From assembly GCA_958418815.1 (NCBI GenBank), contig CATZGB010000041.1:1-23915 (forward strand): a DNA stretch of 23,915 bases. Direction: 5' to 3'. The notes below the pieces were generated by a model that was not told where the DNA came from, did no database searches, and saw nothing but the letters and a program-made list of their open reading frames with translations. Positions 1 to 6,651 of this stretch are shown one piece after another. This stretch comes from an uncultured Bacteroidales bacterium. GTDB taxonomy: Bacteria; Bacteroidota; Bacteroidia; Bacteroidales; Muribaculaceae. Numbering within the stretch: the stretch's first letter is position 1; each line of letters opens with the position of its first letter. Both the position numbers and the translations under genes were made by a program.

Positions 1-63
1 GTGAACCGAATTTATTTAATTTTTAACCCCGTCCATTTTTAGTGGACAGTAGTGTATAGGTAT

Positions 64-1014
64 ATGAAAATAGATTTAAGAGGGCATGCCTCAATGTTTG
101 GGGCCAATGCAATCTGGGGTGTTATGTCTCCAATCGCTAAATTCGTAATGATTAGTGGTACTGTGACCCCGTTGGTAGTAACCAATTTGCGTATTGCAGG
201 TGCCATGATTCTGTTCTGGCTTGTTTCTCTTTTTATGAAGCCGGAGCATGTGGGGTCAAAAGATCTGGCAAAACTATTCGGGGCATCGTTACTTGCAATC
301 ATCTTCAATCAGGGATGTTTCATTACCGGCCTGGGAATGACATCACCGACAAATGCCTCCATAATCACTACAAGTATGCCGTTATGGGCTATGATTCTTG
401 CTGCGTTTTTTCTGAAAGAGCCTATAACAGGAAAGAAAATAATGGGCATTGCTGCCGGTGCCACAGGTGCAGTGCTTCTTATTCTTGGAGGAAGTCCGGG
501 AACCGGTGCTGTATCTTCGTCAATATGGGGGGATTTATTAGTTTTAGCGGCACAATTAAGCTATGCGCTCTATATAGTGCTTTTCAAGGATTTTGTATCC
601 CGCTATTCAATTTTCACCGTAATGAAGTGGATGTTCACGTTTGCATTCATATGCATGGTGCCTTTTTCCACCCAGCAGCTTTCGGATACAAGATGGGATG
701 CTCTCACATCTATGGAATGGGGAGCTTTATCATTGGTTGTCGTAGGTGCGACCTTTGTTTCTTACATACTTGTTGTAATCGGCCAAAAACTCCTTAGACC
801 GACTGTAGCAGGCATGTATAATTACATCCAGCCTATCGTGGCTTGCATAGTTGCAATACTCTGGGGAATGGATACATTCGGCATAACAAAAGCGTTTGCA
901 ATACTATTGATATTTGCGGGAGTATTCCTTGTAACCATGAGCAAAAGTCGCAAAGACATAGAGTCAGAGGCGGAAGGGAATACAATTTCCGGAATAGCAG
1001 ACCGAATTTCATAA
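64..1014 (+). CDS. EamA/DMT-family membrane transporter
   Basis: This is an inner-membrane permease of the drug/metabolite transporter superfamily with two EamA repeats. About ten hydrophobic segments are visible over 316 residues, with the duplicated layout of the family: a first half to about residue 140, then a second half beginning near WGDLLVLAAQLSYALYIV. The second half carries the family-like GQKLLRPTVAGMYNYIQPI stretch. Substrate cannot be told; relatives export amino acids, metabolites or drugs. I chose the ATG at 64; an in-frame GTG at 52 is possible but adds only four residues. A hydrophilic tail of about 20 residues ends the protein. The gene is visibly AT-richer than the clpC-htpG region, which may mean acquisition. 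The small monooxygenase-like gene follows after 61 nt. The family call is firm, the substrate unknown. Confidence 0.9.
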   Translation: MKIDLRGHASMFGANAIWGVMSPIAKFVMISGTVTPLVVTNLRIAGAMILFWLVSLFMKPEHVGSKDLAKLFGASLLAIIFNQGCFITGLGMTSPTNASIITTSMPLWAMILAAFFLKEPITGKKIMGIAAGATGAVLLILGGSPGTGAVSSSIWGDLLVLAAQLSYALYIVLFKDFVSRYSIFTVMKWMFTFAFICMVPFSTQQLSDTRWDALTSMEWGALSLVVVGATFVSYILVVIGQKLLRPTVAGMYNYIQPIVACIVAILWGMDTFGITKAFAILLIFAGVFLVTMSKSRKDIESEAEGNTISGIADRIS

Positions 1015-1015
1015 T

Positions 1016-1032
1016 GGCAGTTAATAACTGCC
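1016..1032. other. Perfect 7-bp palindrome after the EamA gene
   Basis: Two 7-nt arms (GGCAGTT and AACTGCC) surround a 3-nt centre, starting one base after the transporter's stop codon. There is no T-run behind it, so it is a poor intrinsic terminator. It could be a weak stem in the mRNA or an operator for the next gene. Only the symmetry is seen; any role is inference. Confidence 0.35.
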
Positions 1033-1075
1033 GACATAGAGGGTCGAACAATCAGGACTAATAATCAAATTATAT

Positions 1076-1408
1076 ATGCTTAGACTTAATTGTTTTATAC
1101 AAGTGTCGGCGGAGCATCGCGATACAGTGCTCGCTGCAGCCCGTCGGTTGACATCAGCTTCTCTTCAGCAGGAAGGATGTGTGGCTTATGATGTGTTTGA
1201 GAGTGCCACGCGTCATGACGTACTGATGATTTGTGAAACTTGGCGAGACCAGTCATCGCTCGACGCGCATAGTGCGTCGCAGGTTTTTGTCGAAGAAGTA
1301 GGCGTGATGCGTTCGCTGTCCACGATGAAGCTGGAGACATTCTCAGCTCCTGACTCCGGAACACCGCTCTTTGCAGCCTCAGCTTGCTTATCTCGGCGTT
1401 TAGAGTGA
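1076..1408 (+). CDS. Antibiotic biosynthesis monooxygenase (ABM) domain protein
   Basis: This 110-residue protein matches the ABM/YgiN type of dimeric ferredoxin-like alpha-beta barrel. The typical order is present: a first strand (LRLNCFIQV), a helix with AAARRLTSAS, the turn EGCVAYDVFES, the strand LMICETWRDQ, and a helix beginning SSLDAHSAS, ending in a last strand. Relatives are quinol monooxygenases, haem-degrading enzymes or small-molecule binders, so the reaction cannot be assigned. The last 18 residues (after about SAP) lie outside the domain. The ATG at 1076 sits behind an AT-rich stretch without a clear ribosome-binding site, as is usual in this phylum. It is probably co-transcribed with the EamA gene, and a strong terminator follows at 1427. 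Its base composition is richer in G+C than the transporter gene in front of it. Confidence 0.8.
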   Translation: MLRLNCFIQVSAEHRDTVLAAARRLTSASLQQEGCVAYDVFESATRHDVLMICETWRDQSSLDAHSASQVFVEEVGVMRSLSTMKLETFSAPDSGTPLFAASACLSRRLE

Positions 1409-1426
1409 CGCAATGACGAAGTCAGG

Positions 1427-1457
1427 AGGAATCGGACAAACCGATTCCTGTTTTTTT
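1427..1457 (+). terminator. Intrinsic terminator after the ABM gene
   Basis: A perfect 9-bp stem (1427-1435 with 1441-1449) has a 5-nt loop and is followed by seven T residues at 1451-1457. It ends the EamA-ABM transcript. It also lies just past the convergent yjbR-like gene, but without a T-run on that strand. Confidence 0.9.
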
Positions 1458-1499
1458 ATCCGCTGCCCCCTTGCCAGACTTTAATATCCTTTCTTCTGC

Positions 1500-1859
1500 T
1501 CAGTCTTTTTTTCGTTTGGGTGTGTATTTTCCCTTGACAATTTCATATGAGCGTTTGACAAGGCCAAATATCTCCCCGTCCGTAATGTCGCCGTCGAGGT
1601 TGAGCTGAATCCAATGGCGGAGGCTCTGGTTGAGCGGCTTGCTTACAGATGAGTGCCGCATCTGTATTTCCTCAATTTCATATGGCGTGGATTTGACTGT
1701 GACGGATGAGAAATCATCCATATCCACGAAGCAGAACATATGGTCAAGAACGTAGAAGACCAATATGGAATTGAAACGACGGGCAAACTTCCCGAATGGA
1801 GTCTTCTCGGTCACATCTCCAATTGAAAGGCAATATTCACGGAAATGTTCGATGTTCAT
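1500..1859 (-). CDS. MmcQ/YjbR family protein
   Basis: The 119-residue protein has the CyaY-like YjbR fold signature: an N-terminal helix (NIEHFREYCLSIGDVTEKTP), the FGKFARRF turn, the strands FYVLDHMFCFVDMD and FSSVTVKSTP, and the C-terminal part with LNQSLRHWIQLNLDGDI followed by a helix ending in EIVKGKYTPKRKKD. Family members are small cytosolic proteins called DNA-binding by structural analogy; their job is not established. Length is normal for the family. The gene lies 86 nt behind the helical protein gene on the same strand with no terminator between, so they may share a transcript. The family call is good; the function is open. Confidence 0.85.
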   Translation of the reverse strand: MNIEHFREYCLSIGDVTEKTPFGKFARRFNSILVFYVLDHMFCFVDMDDFSSVTVKSTPYEIEEIQMRHSSVSKPLNQSLRHWIQLNLDGDITDGEIFGLVKRSYEIVKGKYTPKRKKD

Positions 1860-1945
1860 ATCTTTGATTTGTTGATGATTGCAATGGCTGTGTCGACAAA
1901 CATTGCAGGTATGACCGTCTTCATATGCCAGATGTCGCGCCTTGA

Positions 1946-2533
1946 TTATTGCCAGCCATTGGATTTCCTCAGTCGGGCTATTTTTGATTTTGTATGCCGG
2001 AATGCGCTCGTCAGCCCTGGCGACAAGGTCTGGTATCGCATCATATCAAGATGTCCTTCCAGCTCGGTAATCAACTCCGGGAAATGTCGACACATTTTGT
2101 ACGCAGCATATATGCTGAAACATCTGATAGAGCATGATTCACATTCTGAGTTGATTTTCGACAAACAATAATCGAGGAAATCGGTTCTCACATCCTCCTC
2201 ACAGTATTCCTGTTCTCTCAGCAACTGGAGAAGCATGCGTTTTTTACCTGTGTCAATCTCGACCAACAGCATATCGATCATTTCATCACGCAAAGGCAAA
2301 AGCAATTTTGCATCAGTTGCCGGCAGATGGGTCATTGACCAAAGCGCGTTCACACACGTCATCCTGTCCTCCGACCGCGCCAGAGACCAAAGCATGGCTA
2401 TGTTTTCCTGTGAACCTGAAGCCCACGAAGCCACACTCTTGATTTCCGGCATATTAATCCGCCTCGACAATGACTCTTGGATGTCGGCAAATGCAGCAAA
2501 TGCAATCAGACAAAGTTTGATTTCGGGTTTCAT
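1946..2533 (-). CDS. Conserved helical-repeat protein, function unknown
   Basis: The 195-residue protein is nearly all helical and reads like a short HEAT/ARM-type solenoid, for example helices around SQENIAMLWSLARSEDRMTC, VNALWSMTHLP and KKRMLLQLLREQEYCEEDV. The best-kept region appears to be RTDFLDYCLSKINSECES through YKMCRHFPELITELEGH. I recall similar uncharacterised proteins in Bacteroides, sometimes mislabelled as adenylosuccinate lyase; nothing here shows that active site. The start at 2533 (MKPEIK) is preferred because the upstream in-frame sequence runs through a strong hairpin at 2628-2671. Alternative ATGs are at 2581 and 2624. Six cysteines, several of them clustered in the C-terminal half, are notable. 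It may be co-transcribed with the YjbR-family gene. Confidence 0.7.
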   Translation of the reverse strand: MKPEIKLCLIAFAAFADIQESLSRRINMPEIKSVASWASGSQENIAMLWSLARSEDRMTCVNALWSMTHLPATDAKLLLPLRDEMIDMLLVEIDTGKKRMLLQLLREQEYCEEDVRTDFLDYCLSKINSECESCSIRCFSIYAAYKMCRHFPELITELEGHLDMMRYQTLSPGLTSAFRHTKSKIARLRKSNGWQ

Positions 2534-2627
2534 TATAAGTCGTCTGTCTTTTGTCAGAGTCTTGAATTCCAATCTTGACATATCGGCAATCATTATGGAG
2601 ATTGGCCGGGCATATACATGATTCATA

Positions 2628-2671
2628 AACAACGCCCCAAAAGTCTCATATATAACTTTTGGGGCGCTGTT
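2628..2671 (-). terminator. Long hairpin behind the glucokinase gene
   Basis: Two 17-nt arms (2628-2644 and 2655-2671) pair with a single G-T wobble around a 10-nt AT-rich loop. On the minus strand it begins 45 nt after the end of glk and is followed by a short T-rich stretch (TTGTTT), so it most likely terminates glk. The stem is strong; the T-run is weak. Confidence 0.7.
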
Positions 2672-2715
2672 GATTTTACGACACAGCAATTTTATGCATG
2701 TGGGTCAATATCAGT

Positions 2716-3750
2716 TTATTTAACTGTTGATGCGGGAACGGTGGCAGGGGTGGGAGCCACAGGGACGGCCGAGGGGGTGATGGGCTGGAACTTTGCTTCC
2801 CATCCAAGCGCGCTCGCGCCAAGGACTGCAGCGTCAGCTTCTTTCAGCTCGGAAAGAAGCACTTTCACTTTGCCTTTCCAGATGGGCATCATGTTCTTCT
2901 CCATTGATTCGCGCAGGGGCTTCATCAACAACTCGCCACTCTTGGCAAGGCCGCCGAAGAGGATGAATGCCTCGGGAGCTGAGAAGATGGTGAAGTCTGC
3001 CAAGGCCGCGCCGAGGATGTCGCCGGTAAATTCAAACACATCCTTGGCGAGCTTGTCGCCGGCGATGGCTGCGTCATACACATCTTTCGAGGTGATTTCA
3101 TCCGTGGGCATATTGCGCAGCAGAGAGGGCTCGTTGCTGCGGGCTTCGAGGAATTCGCGTGCAGTGCGGGCCACACCGGTAGCGGAGCAATAGGTCTCCA
3201 GGCAGCCGTTGCGTCCGCAGCCGCAGAGGCGGCCGTTGTTGCGCTTCACAATGAGGTGGCCAAGCTCTCCGGCAAAACCGTCATGGCCATAGACGAGCTG
3301 GCCGTTGATGACAACGCCTGAGCCGACTCCGGTTCCGAGTGTGATCATTATGAAGTCTTTGAGGCCACGGGCCGAACCATATGTCATTTCACCGATGGCG
3401 GCAGCGTTTGCGTCATTGGTGATTGACACAGGCACGCCGAACTTCTCGCTCACGAGCTGAGCCAAGGGTATCGGGGTGGGCCAGGGGAGATTGACACCGC
3501 TCTCGATTGTGCCGGTGTAGTAATTGGCGTTGGGCGCGCCGATTCCGATGCCATGGATTTTATCCACTGCGTCATTCACCTCGATAAGTTTGGTGAGTTC
3601 GGTGTGAAGCTCGTCAAGATATGCCTCGATGGTATTGTGCTTGCGGGTCTTGATAGAGGAGCTGGCGATGACAACGCCACGGGCATCCACGATGCCGAAG
3701 ACGGTGTTGGTGCCGCCAATGTCGATTCCGACTACATAAGGTTTGCTCAT
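2716..3750 (-). CDS. glk: ROK-family glucokinase
   Basis: This cytosolic sugar kinase should phosphorylate glucose (or a related hexose) with ATP. The N-terminal phosphate-binding motif GIDIGGTNTVFG is at residues 8-19, the catalytic aspartate lies in TNDANAAA (D113), the second phosphate loop is LGTGVGSG near 138-145, and the ROK zinc motif CGCGRNGC is at 176-183, with ELGH at 162-165. The start at 3750 (MSKPYVVG) places the first strand exactly at the N-terminus; an upstream in-frame ATG at 3795 adds a poorly conserved leader. The last 20 or so residues are a Pro/Ala/Thr/Val-rich tail not expected in ROK kinases. The neighbouring transporter gene upstream suggests import coupled to phosphorylation. 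ROK members with repressor function carry an HTH domain, which is absent. Specificity for glucose is inferred from family likeness. Confidence 0.9.
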   Translation of the reverse strand: MSKPYVVGIDIGGTNTVFGIVDARGVVIASSSIKTRKHNTIEAYLDELHTELTKLIEVNDAVDKIHGIGIGAPNANYYTGTIESGVNLPWPTPIPLAQLVSEKFGVPVSITNDANAAAIGEMTYGSARGLKDFIMITLGTGVGSGVVINGQLVYGHDGFAGELGHLIVKRNNGRLCGCGRNGCLETYCSATGVARTAREFLEARSNEPSLLRNMPTDEITSKDVYDAAIAGDKLAKDVFEFTGDILGAALADFTIFSAPEAFILFGGLAKSGELLMKPLRESMEKNMMPIWKGKVKVLLSELKEADAAVLGASALGWEAKFQPITPSAVPVAPTPATVPASTVK

Positions 3751-3833
3751 TGTCTTTATTAGATATGGTAAGATTTTGTTTATTCTGTTTGACAAGAAAA
3801 CAAGAGAGCGGTTTCCTAAGGTTAGATTCTACC

Positions 3834-3867
3834 GCAAAGTTATGAAAATAATTATATAATAGCAATG
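3834..3867 (-). promoter_or_regulatory. Bacteroidetes-type promoter for glk
   Basis: On the minus strand a -7 element TAACTTTG (3835-3842) lies 20 nt behind a -33-like CATTG (3863-3867). This fits the TTTG-N20-TAnnTTTG form of the phylum with one change in the -33 box. The -33 box is part of the terminator stem of the transporter gene. Predicted transcription start is near 3828, about 80 nt before the glk start codon. Confidence 0.6.
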
Positions 3868-3898
3868 AAACCGGCCAAAAACTTGACCGGTTTCATTG
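3863..3898 (-). terminator. Terminator hairpin between MFS gene and glk
   Basis: The arms pair over 14 bp (12 perfect from each end, then one G-T and one G-C pair) around an 8-nt loop. It lies 35 nt behind the transporter stop codon. The sequence after it on the minus strand is AT-rich without a pure T-run, so termination may be partial and let some transcripts continue into glk. Confidence 0.7.
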
Positions 3899-3932
3899 AA
3901 GAATGTCTAAAAAATGTAGCTTGCTTATAATT

Positions 3933-5651
3933 TTATTCCTCTGCGGTCGCCACTTCTGATTCAAGAACCTCTGTTTCATCACCCTTGATGTTGGGCTCTT
4001 CAAGGCCGAGACCCTTCTTGCGGTCTATTGCCTTGAGGACAAGACCAAGCAGCAGGGCGGCCACACCGAGGAACGCCAGCATCACCAGCGGCCAGGTGTA
4101 GTTGTAGCTGATGGCGGCTGTCTCGGGAGACATTGTGCCGCTGGCCAGGGCATATGTGATCTGCGGGTTGGTGTTGTCAAGCACCTTGCCGATAAGAAGG
4201 GGGAAGAGCCAGAGGCCGATATTCTGAATCCAGAAAATCAGGGCATAGGCCGAACCGATGATTTTGGCATCTACGAGCTTGGGCACGCTGGGCCAGAGGG
4301 ATGCGGGAACCAAGGAGAATGAGGCGCCCAGCACCAGGATTGTCACATATGCCACGCAGACTCCCGCCAGGTCATTGCCTTTGAACATCGGAAGGATGAA
4401 AGCGAATGTCAGATGGCACGCTATGAGCAATATCGACCCGAGCACGAGCATCGAGGCCGCTTTACCTTTGTAATCGACAAATTTGCCGAGAATGGGGGTG
4501 ATGCCGACGGCCAGAAGAGGGAACACCGCGAAGATAGCGGCTGCCGACTGGCGCATGTAGCCCATCACGCAATAGCCGACAAGGGAGATGATGGCTATCG
4601 CCAGGGTGGAGTAGCGTACAGCCTTGTTCTTGGAGAAGTTGCTTGCAAAAGCTGCAGCTGCCACTACAAGCATAATGACATACTGAAGAACCGTCACAGT
4701 GTCAGTTGCCCAGAACGATGCGCTGTCGGGAGGAGTCAGCGTCAGGTTGCACTGGAGCATGTTTACGGCATATTTCTGGAAGGGGAAGATGGCTGAGTAA
4801 TAAAGCACGCAAAGGAGTGCTACAAGCCAGAAACCTGCGCTGGTAAGGATTTTTCCAAGATCGCTGATTTTGAAAGGATCATCCTTTTCCTCCTCGGCAT
4901 GGGTCTGCTCGTCGAGTTTCTTGTCCATGAAGAAATAAACGATGAACATGATCAAGGCAATCATCAGCAGGACGACTCCGAATGCCACCGAGCGGGCAAC
5001 GCTCACATGGCCGCCAAGTTCAGCGAACATCGGAGAGAATATCATACAGGTAGCCACTCCAAGACGGGCAAGGGCCATTTCCGAACCCATCGCCAAGGCC
5101 ATCTCGCGGCCCTTGAACCATTTCACGATTCCACGGCTCACCGTTATGCCGGCCATTTCCACTCCGCAGCCGAATATCATGAAGCCGACTGCTGAGAACT
5201 TGGCGGACGCGGGCATCCCTTCATAGAAGGGGGATATGCCAAGTTCGTCGAAAACAGGGATATAGTTTAGATGGTTGGTGAACCATACGTCAAGCGAACT
5301 TCCCAGGAAGGCATCAGTGAGGGCATACCAGTTGATTGTCGCGCCGACAAGCATCACAGCTCCAGAGAGAATGGCTGTAAACCTGACGCCCATCTTGTCA
5401 AGGATGATTCCGGCGAAAATCAGGAAGAAGATGAATACATTGAGGAATGTCTCTGAGCCTTGCATTGTGCCGAACGCGGTCGAGTCCCATCCTCGGGTCG
5501 ACTGCAAGAGGTCTTTGATCGGCGACAAGATGTCCATAAAAATGTAAGAGCAGAACATCGCAAACGCGAGCAGCCCCAAGGCAGTCCAGCGAGCCCAGCT
5601 CTTATCACTGAGAACGGCTTTTGTTTTGTTCAATTCAGTGGAAATTGCCAT
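3933..5651 (-). CDS. Major facilitator superfamily transporter
   Basis: This is an inner-membrane secondary transporter of 572 residues, long for MFS proteins (usually 400-450). Twelve or so hydrophobic segments are visible, starting with WTALGLLAFAMFCSYIFMDI near residues 22-41. A loop of about 40 residues (around NHLNYIPVFDELGISPFYEG) between segments 3 and 4 explains part of the extra length, as does an acidic central loop (DEQTHAEEEKDDPFK). The MFS signature-like FAGIILDKMGVR follows segment 2, with a related GKFVDYKGK in the second half. The C-terminus is hydrophilic and acidic. The gene precedes glk, so a hexose is a reasonable substrate, but oxalate/formate-type or nitrate-type relatives cannot be excluded by eye. 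It has its own likely promoter and a terminator. Confidence 0.85.
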   Translation of the reverse strand: MAISTELNKTKAVLSDKSWARWTALGLLAFAMFCSYIFMDILSPIKDLLQSTRGWDSTAFGTMQGSETFLNVFIFFLIFAGIILDKMGVRFTAILSGAVMLVGATINWYALTDAFLGSSLDVWFTNHLNYIPVFDELGISPFYEGMPASAKFSAVGFMIFGCGVEMAGITVSRGIVKWFKGREMALAMGSEMALARLGVATCMIFSPMFAELGGHVSVARSVAFGVVLLMIALIMFIVYFFMDKKLDEQTHAEEEKDDPFKISDLGKILTSAGFWLVALLCVLYYSAIFPFQKYAVNMLQCNLTLTPPDSASFWATDTVTVLQYVIMLVVAAAAFASNFSKNKAVRYSTLAIAIISLVGYCVMGYMRQSAAAIFAVFPLLAVGITPILGKFVDYKGKAASMLVLGSILLIACHLTFAFILPMFKGNDLAGVCVAYVTILVLGASFSLVPASLWPSVPKLVDAKIIGSAYALIFWIQNIGLWLFPLLIGKVLDNTNPQITYALASGTMSPETAAISYNYTWPLVMLAFLGVAALLLGLVLKAIDRKKGLGLEEPNIKGDETEVLESEVATAEE

Positions 5652-5704
5652 AAGCTAAAAATATGTGATATTGGTTTATAATTCGTAATGATTGATATCA
5701 TTCT

Positions 5705-5713
5705 GCAAATGTA
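5705..5713 (-). promoter_or_regulatory. Likely -7 element of the MFS gene
   Basis: The minus strand reads TACATTTGC, matching TAnnTTTG. I find no good TTTG at the -33 position, so this is a half match. Predicted start lies about 45-50 nt ahead of the ATG at 5651. Confidence 0.45.
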
Positions 5714-5791
5714 ACAAAAAAATGCAATATATCCCCGCGCGAGTGGCAAAAACTACTAAAGCAATTCTATCCGGTATGCCTTTGGACGGTG

Positions 5792-6577
5792 TCACACTTT
5801 AGGCTGTGATGGGGCTGAGGAAGATGATGGGGACGCCGCTCCGGCGGCGGGTGATTCTCCCGAACTGTCAGTACTGCCTGATGATTCTCCTTTCTGAGAA
5901 CCTATGACTGCGTTGGTGACATACACTGTGAATACCGGAAACAGTATCAGCCCCTCGCCGGACAGTATTATGGCAAGCACTTTCCCGGTGGCGGTCATAG
6001 GTGAAATCTCGCATCCGACGGTGGTGATGTTGAGCGACGCCCACCACAGCGCGTCCCACCATGAGCCCACAAGCGGATTTATGTAATGCTCCTCCACAAA
6101 GAAGACCAGTGAACCGAAATATACAGAGGTTATGACCCAGATTATATAGACCGCCATCATGCTCAGGGCCTTGTTGGCCGACAATGCTCCTGAGATCAGT
6201 GCCAACACATATCCGGCACGAATCATCGGGACGAAGCGCATGAGATATGCCACAGGAGGCGACATATGCAGATGAAGCGCCTCCACGATGTTGAGCCATG
6301 GTATGCTTATAAGTATGAAGAATATGTTTGCCACAAGGTATCGCCACTTCCTTGGAGCGAATAGCCATTCGACGGCTATGTCAAAGAGGAACAGAAGGCA
6401 TACCCAAAACTGGAACCTCATATAGCCAGGCGCCGACAAGAATGAGACGTTGTCGATAGTCTCGCGGGTTATCCACGCGATCATGATGACCGAGGCCGCC
6501 AGCACCATCAGATGGAGGACGGTCACAAAACCGCGTTTCAGCGGGGTAAGCGTATGGTCATATAAAGTAGCCTGCAT
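5792..6577 (-). CDS. Voltage-gated-like potassium channel / ion transporter, atypical filter
   Basis: This is a six-transmembrane inner-membrane channel of the KvAP/ion-transporter type, 261 residues from the ATG at 6577. Segments are visible near residues 18-37, 57-74, 82-98, 120-133, 139-161 and 202-226, with positively charged residues in the S4-like stretch (YLMRFVPMIRAGYVL). The pore helix WWDALWWASLNI leads to a filter that reads TTVGCE (185-190) where potassium channels normally have TVGYG. The tail of about 35 residues is low-complexity Ser/Gly/Ala/Pro. An in-frame TTG at 6589 is an alternative start. The ATG lies in the arm of an inverted repeat. The gene follows the metal permease gene by 74 nt and may share its transcript. 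Ion selectivity cannot be stated from sequence. Confidence 0.8.
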   Translation of the reverse strand: MQATLYDHTLTPLKRGFVTVLHLMVLAASVIMIAWITRETIDNVSFLSAPGYMRFQFWVCLLFLFDIAVEWLFAPRKWRYLVANIFFILISIPWLNIVEALHLHMSPPVAYLMRFVPMIRAGYVLALISGALSANKALSMMAVYIIWVITSVYFGSLVFFVEEHYINPLVGSWWDALWWASLNITTVGCEISPMTATGKVLAIILSGEGLILFPVFTVYVTNAVIGSQKGESSGSTDSSGESPAAGAASPSSSSAPSQPKV

Positions 6578-6626
6578 GATGTGACACAATAAGTTTGTCG
6601 ACTTAGTTGTACAACATCATGCAGGC
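6570..6626 (-). repeat. 13-bp inverted repeat over the channel start codon
   Basis: Two perfect 13-nt arms (6570-6582 and 6614-6626) are separated by 31 nt. On the minus strand the second arm contains the ATG at 6577, so a folded mRNA would hide the start codon. It also lies just 25 nt past the end of the metal permease gene. It has no T-run, so it is not a normal terminator. Confidence 0.6.
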
Positions 6627-6651
6627 GCTTTTGGTTTGCCACGCGTCGATT

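Noticed and set aside
1856..1924. Possible 22-codon gene on the minus strand just before the YjbR-family gene, with its stop overlapping the next start
   Set aside because: The overlap is attractive for translational coupling, but so short a frame without conservation data or a promoter cannot be supported.
1845..2171. Plus-strand open frame of 108 codons
   Set aside because: It overlaps two minus-strand genes with recognisable protein character and has no family likeness itself.
6469..6477. TTATCCACG, resembling a DnaA box, and ATATCCACA at 15560-15568
   Set aside because: Both are single sites, one inside a coding region, with no cluster, AT-rich unwinding region or dnaA/dnaN neighbours, so no origin is claimed.
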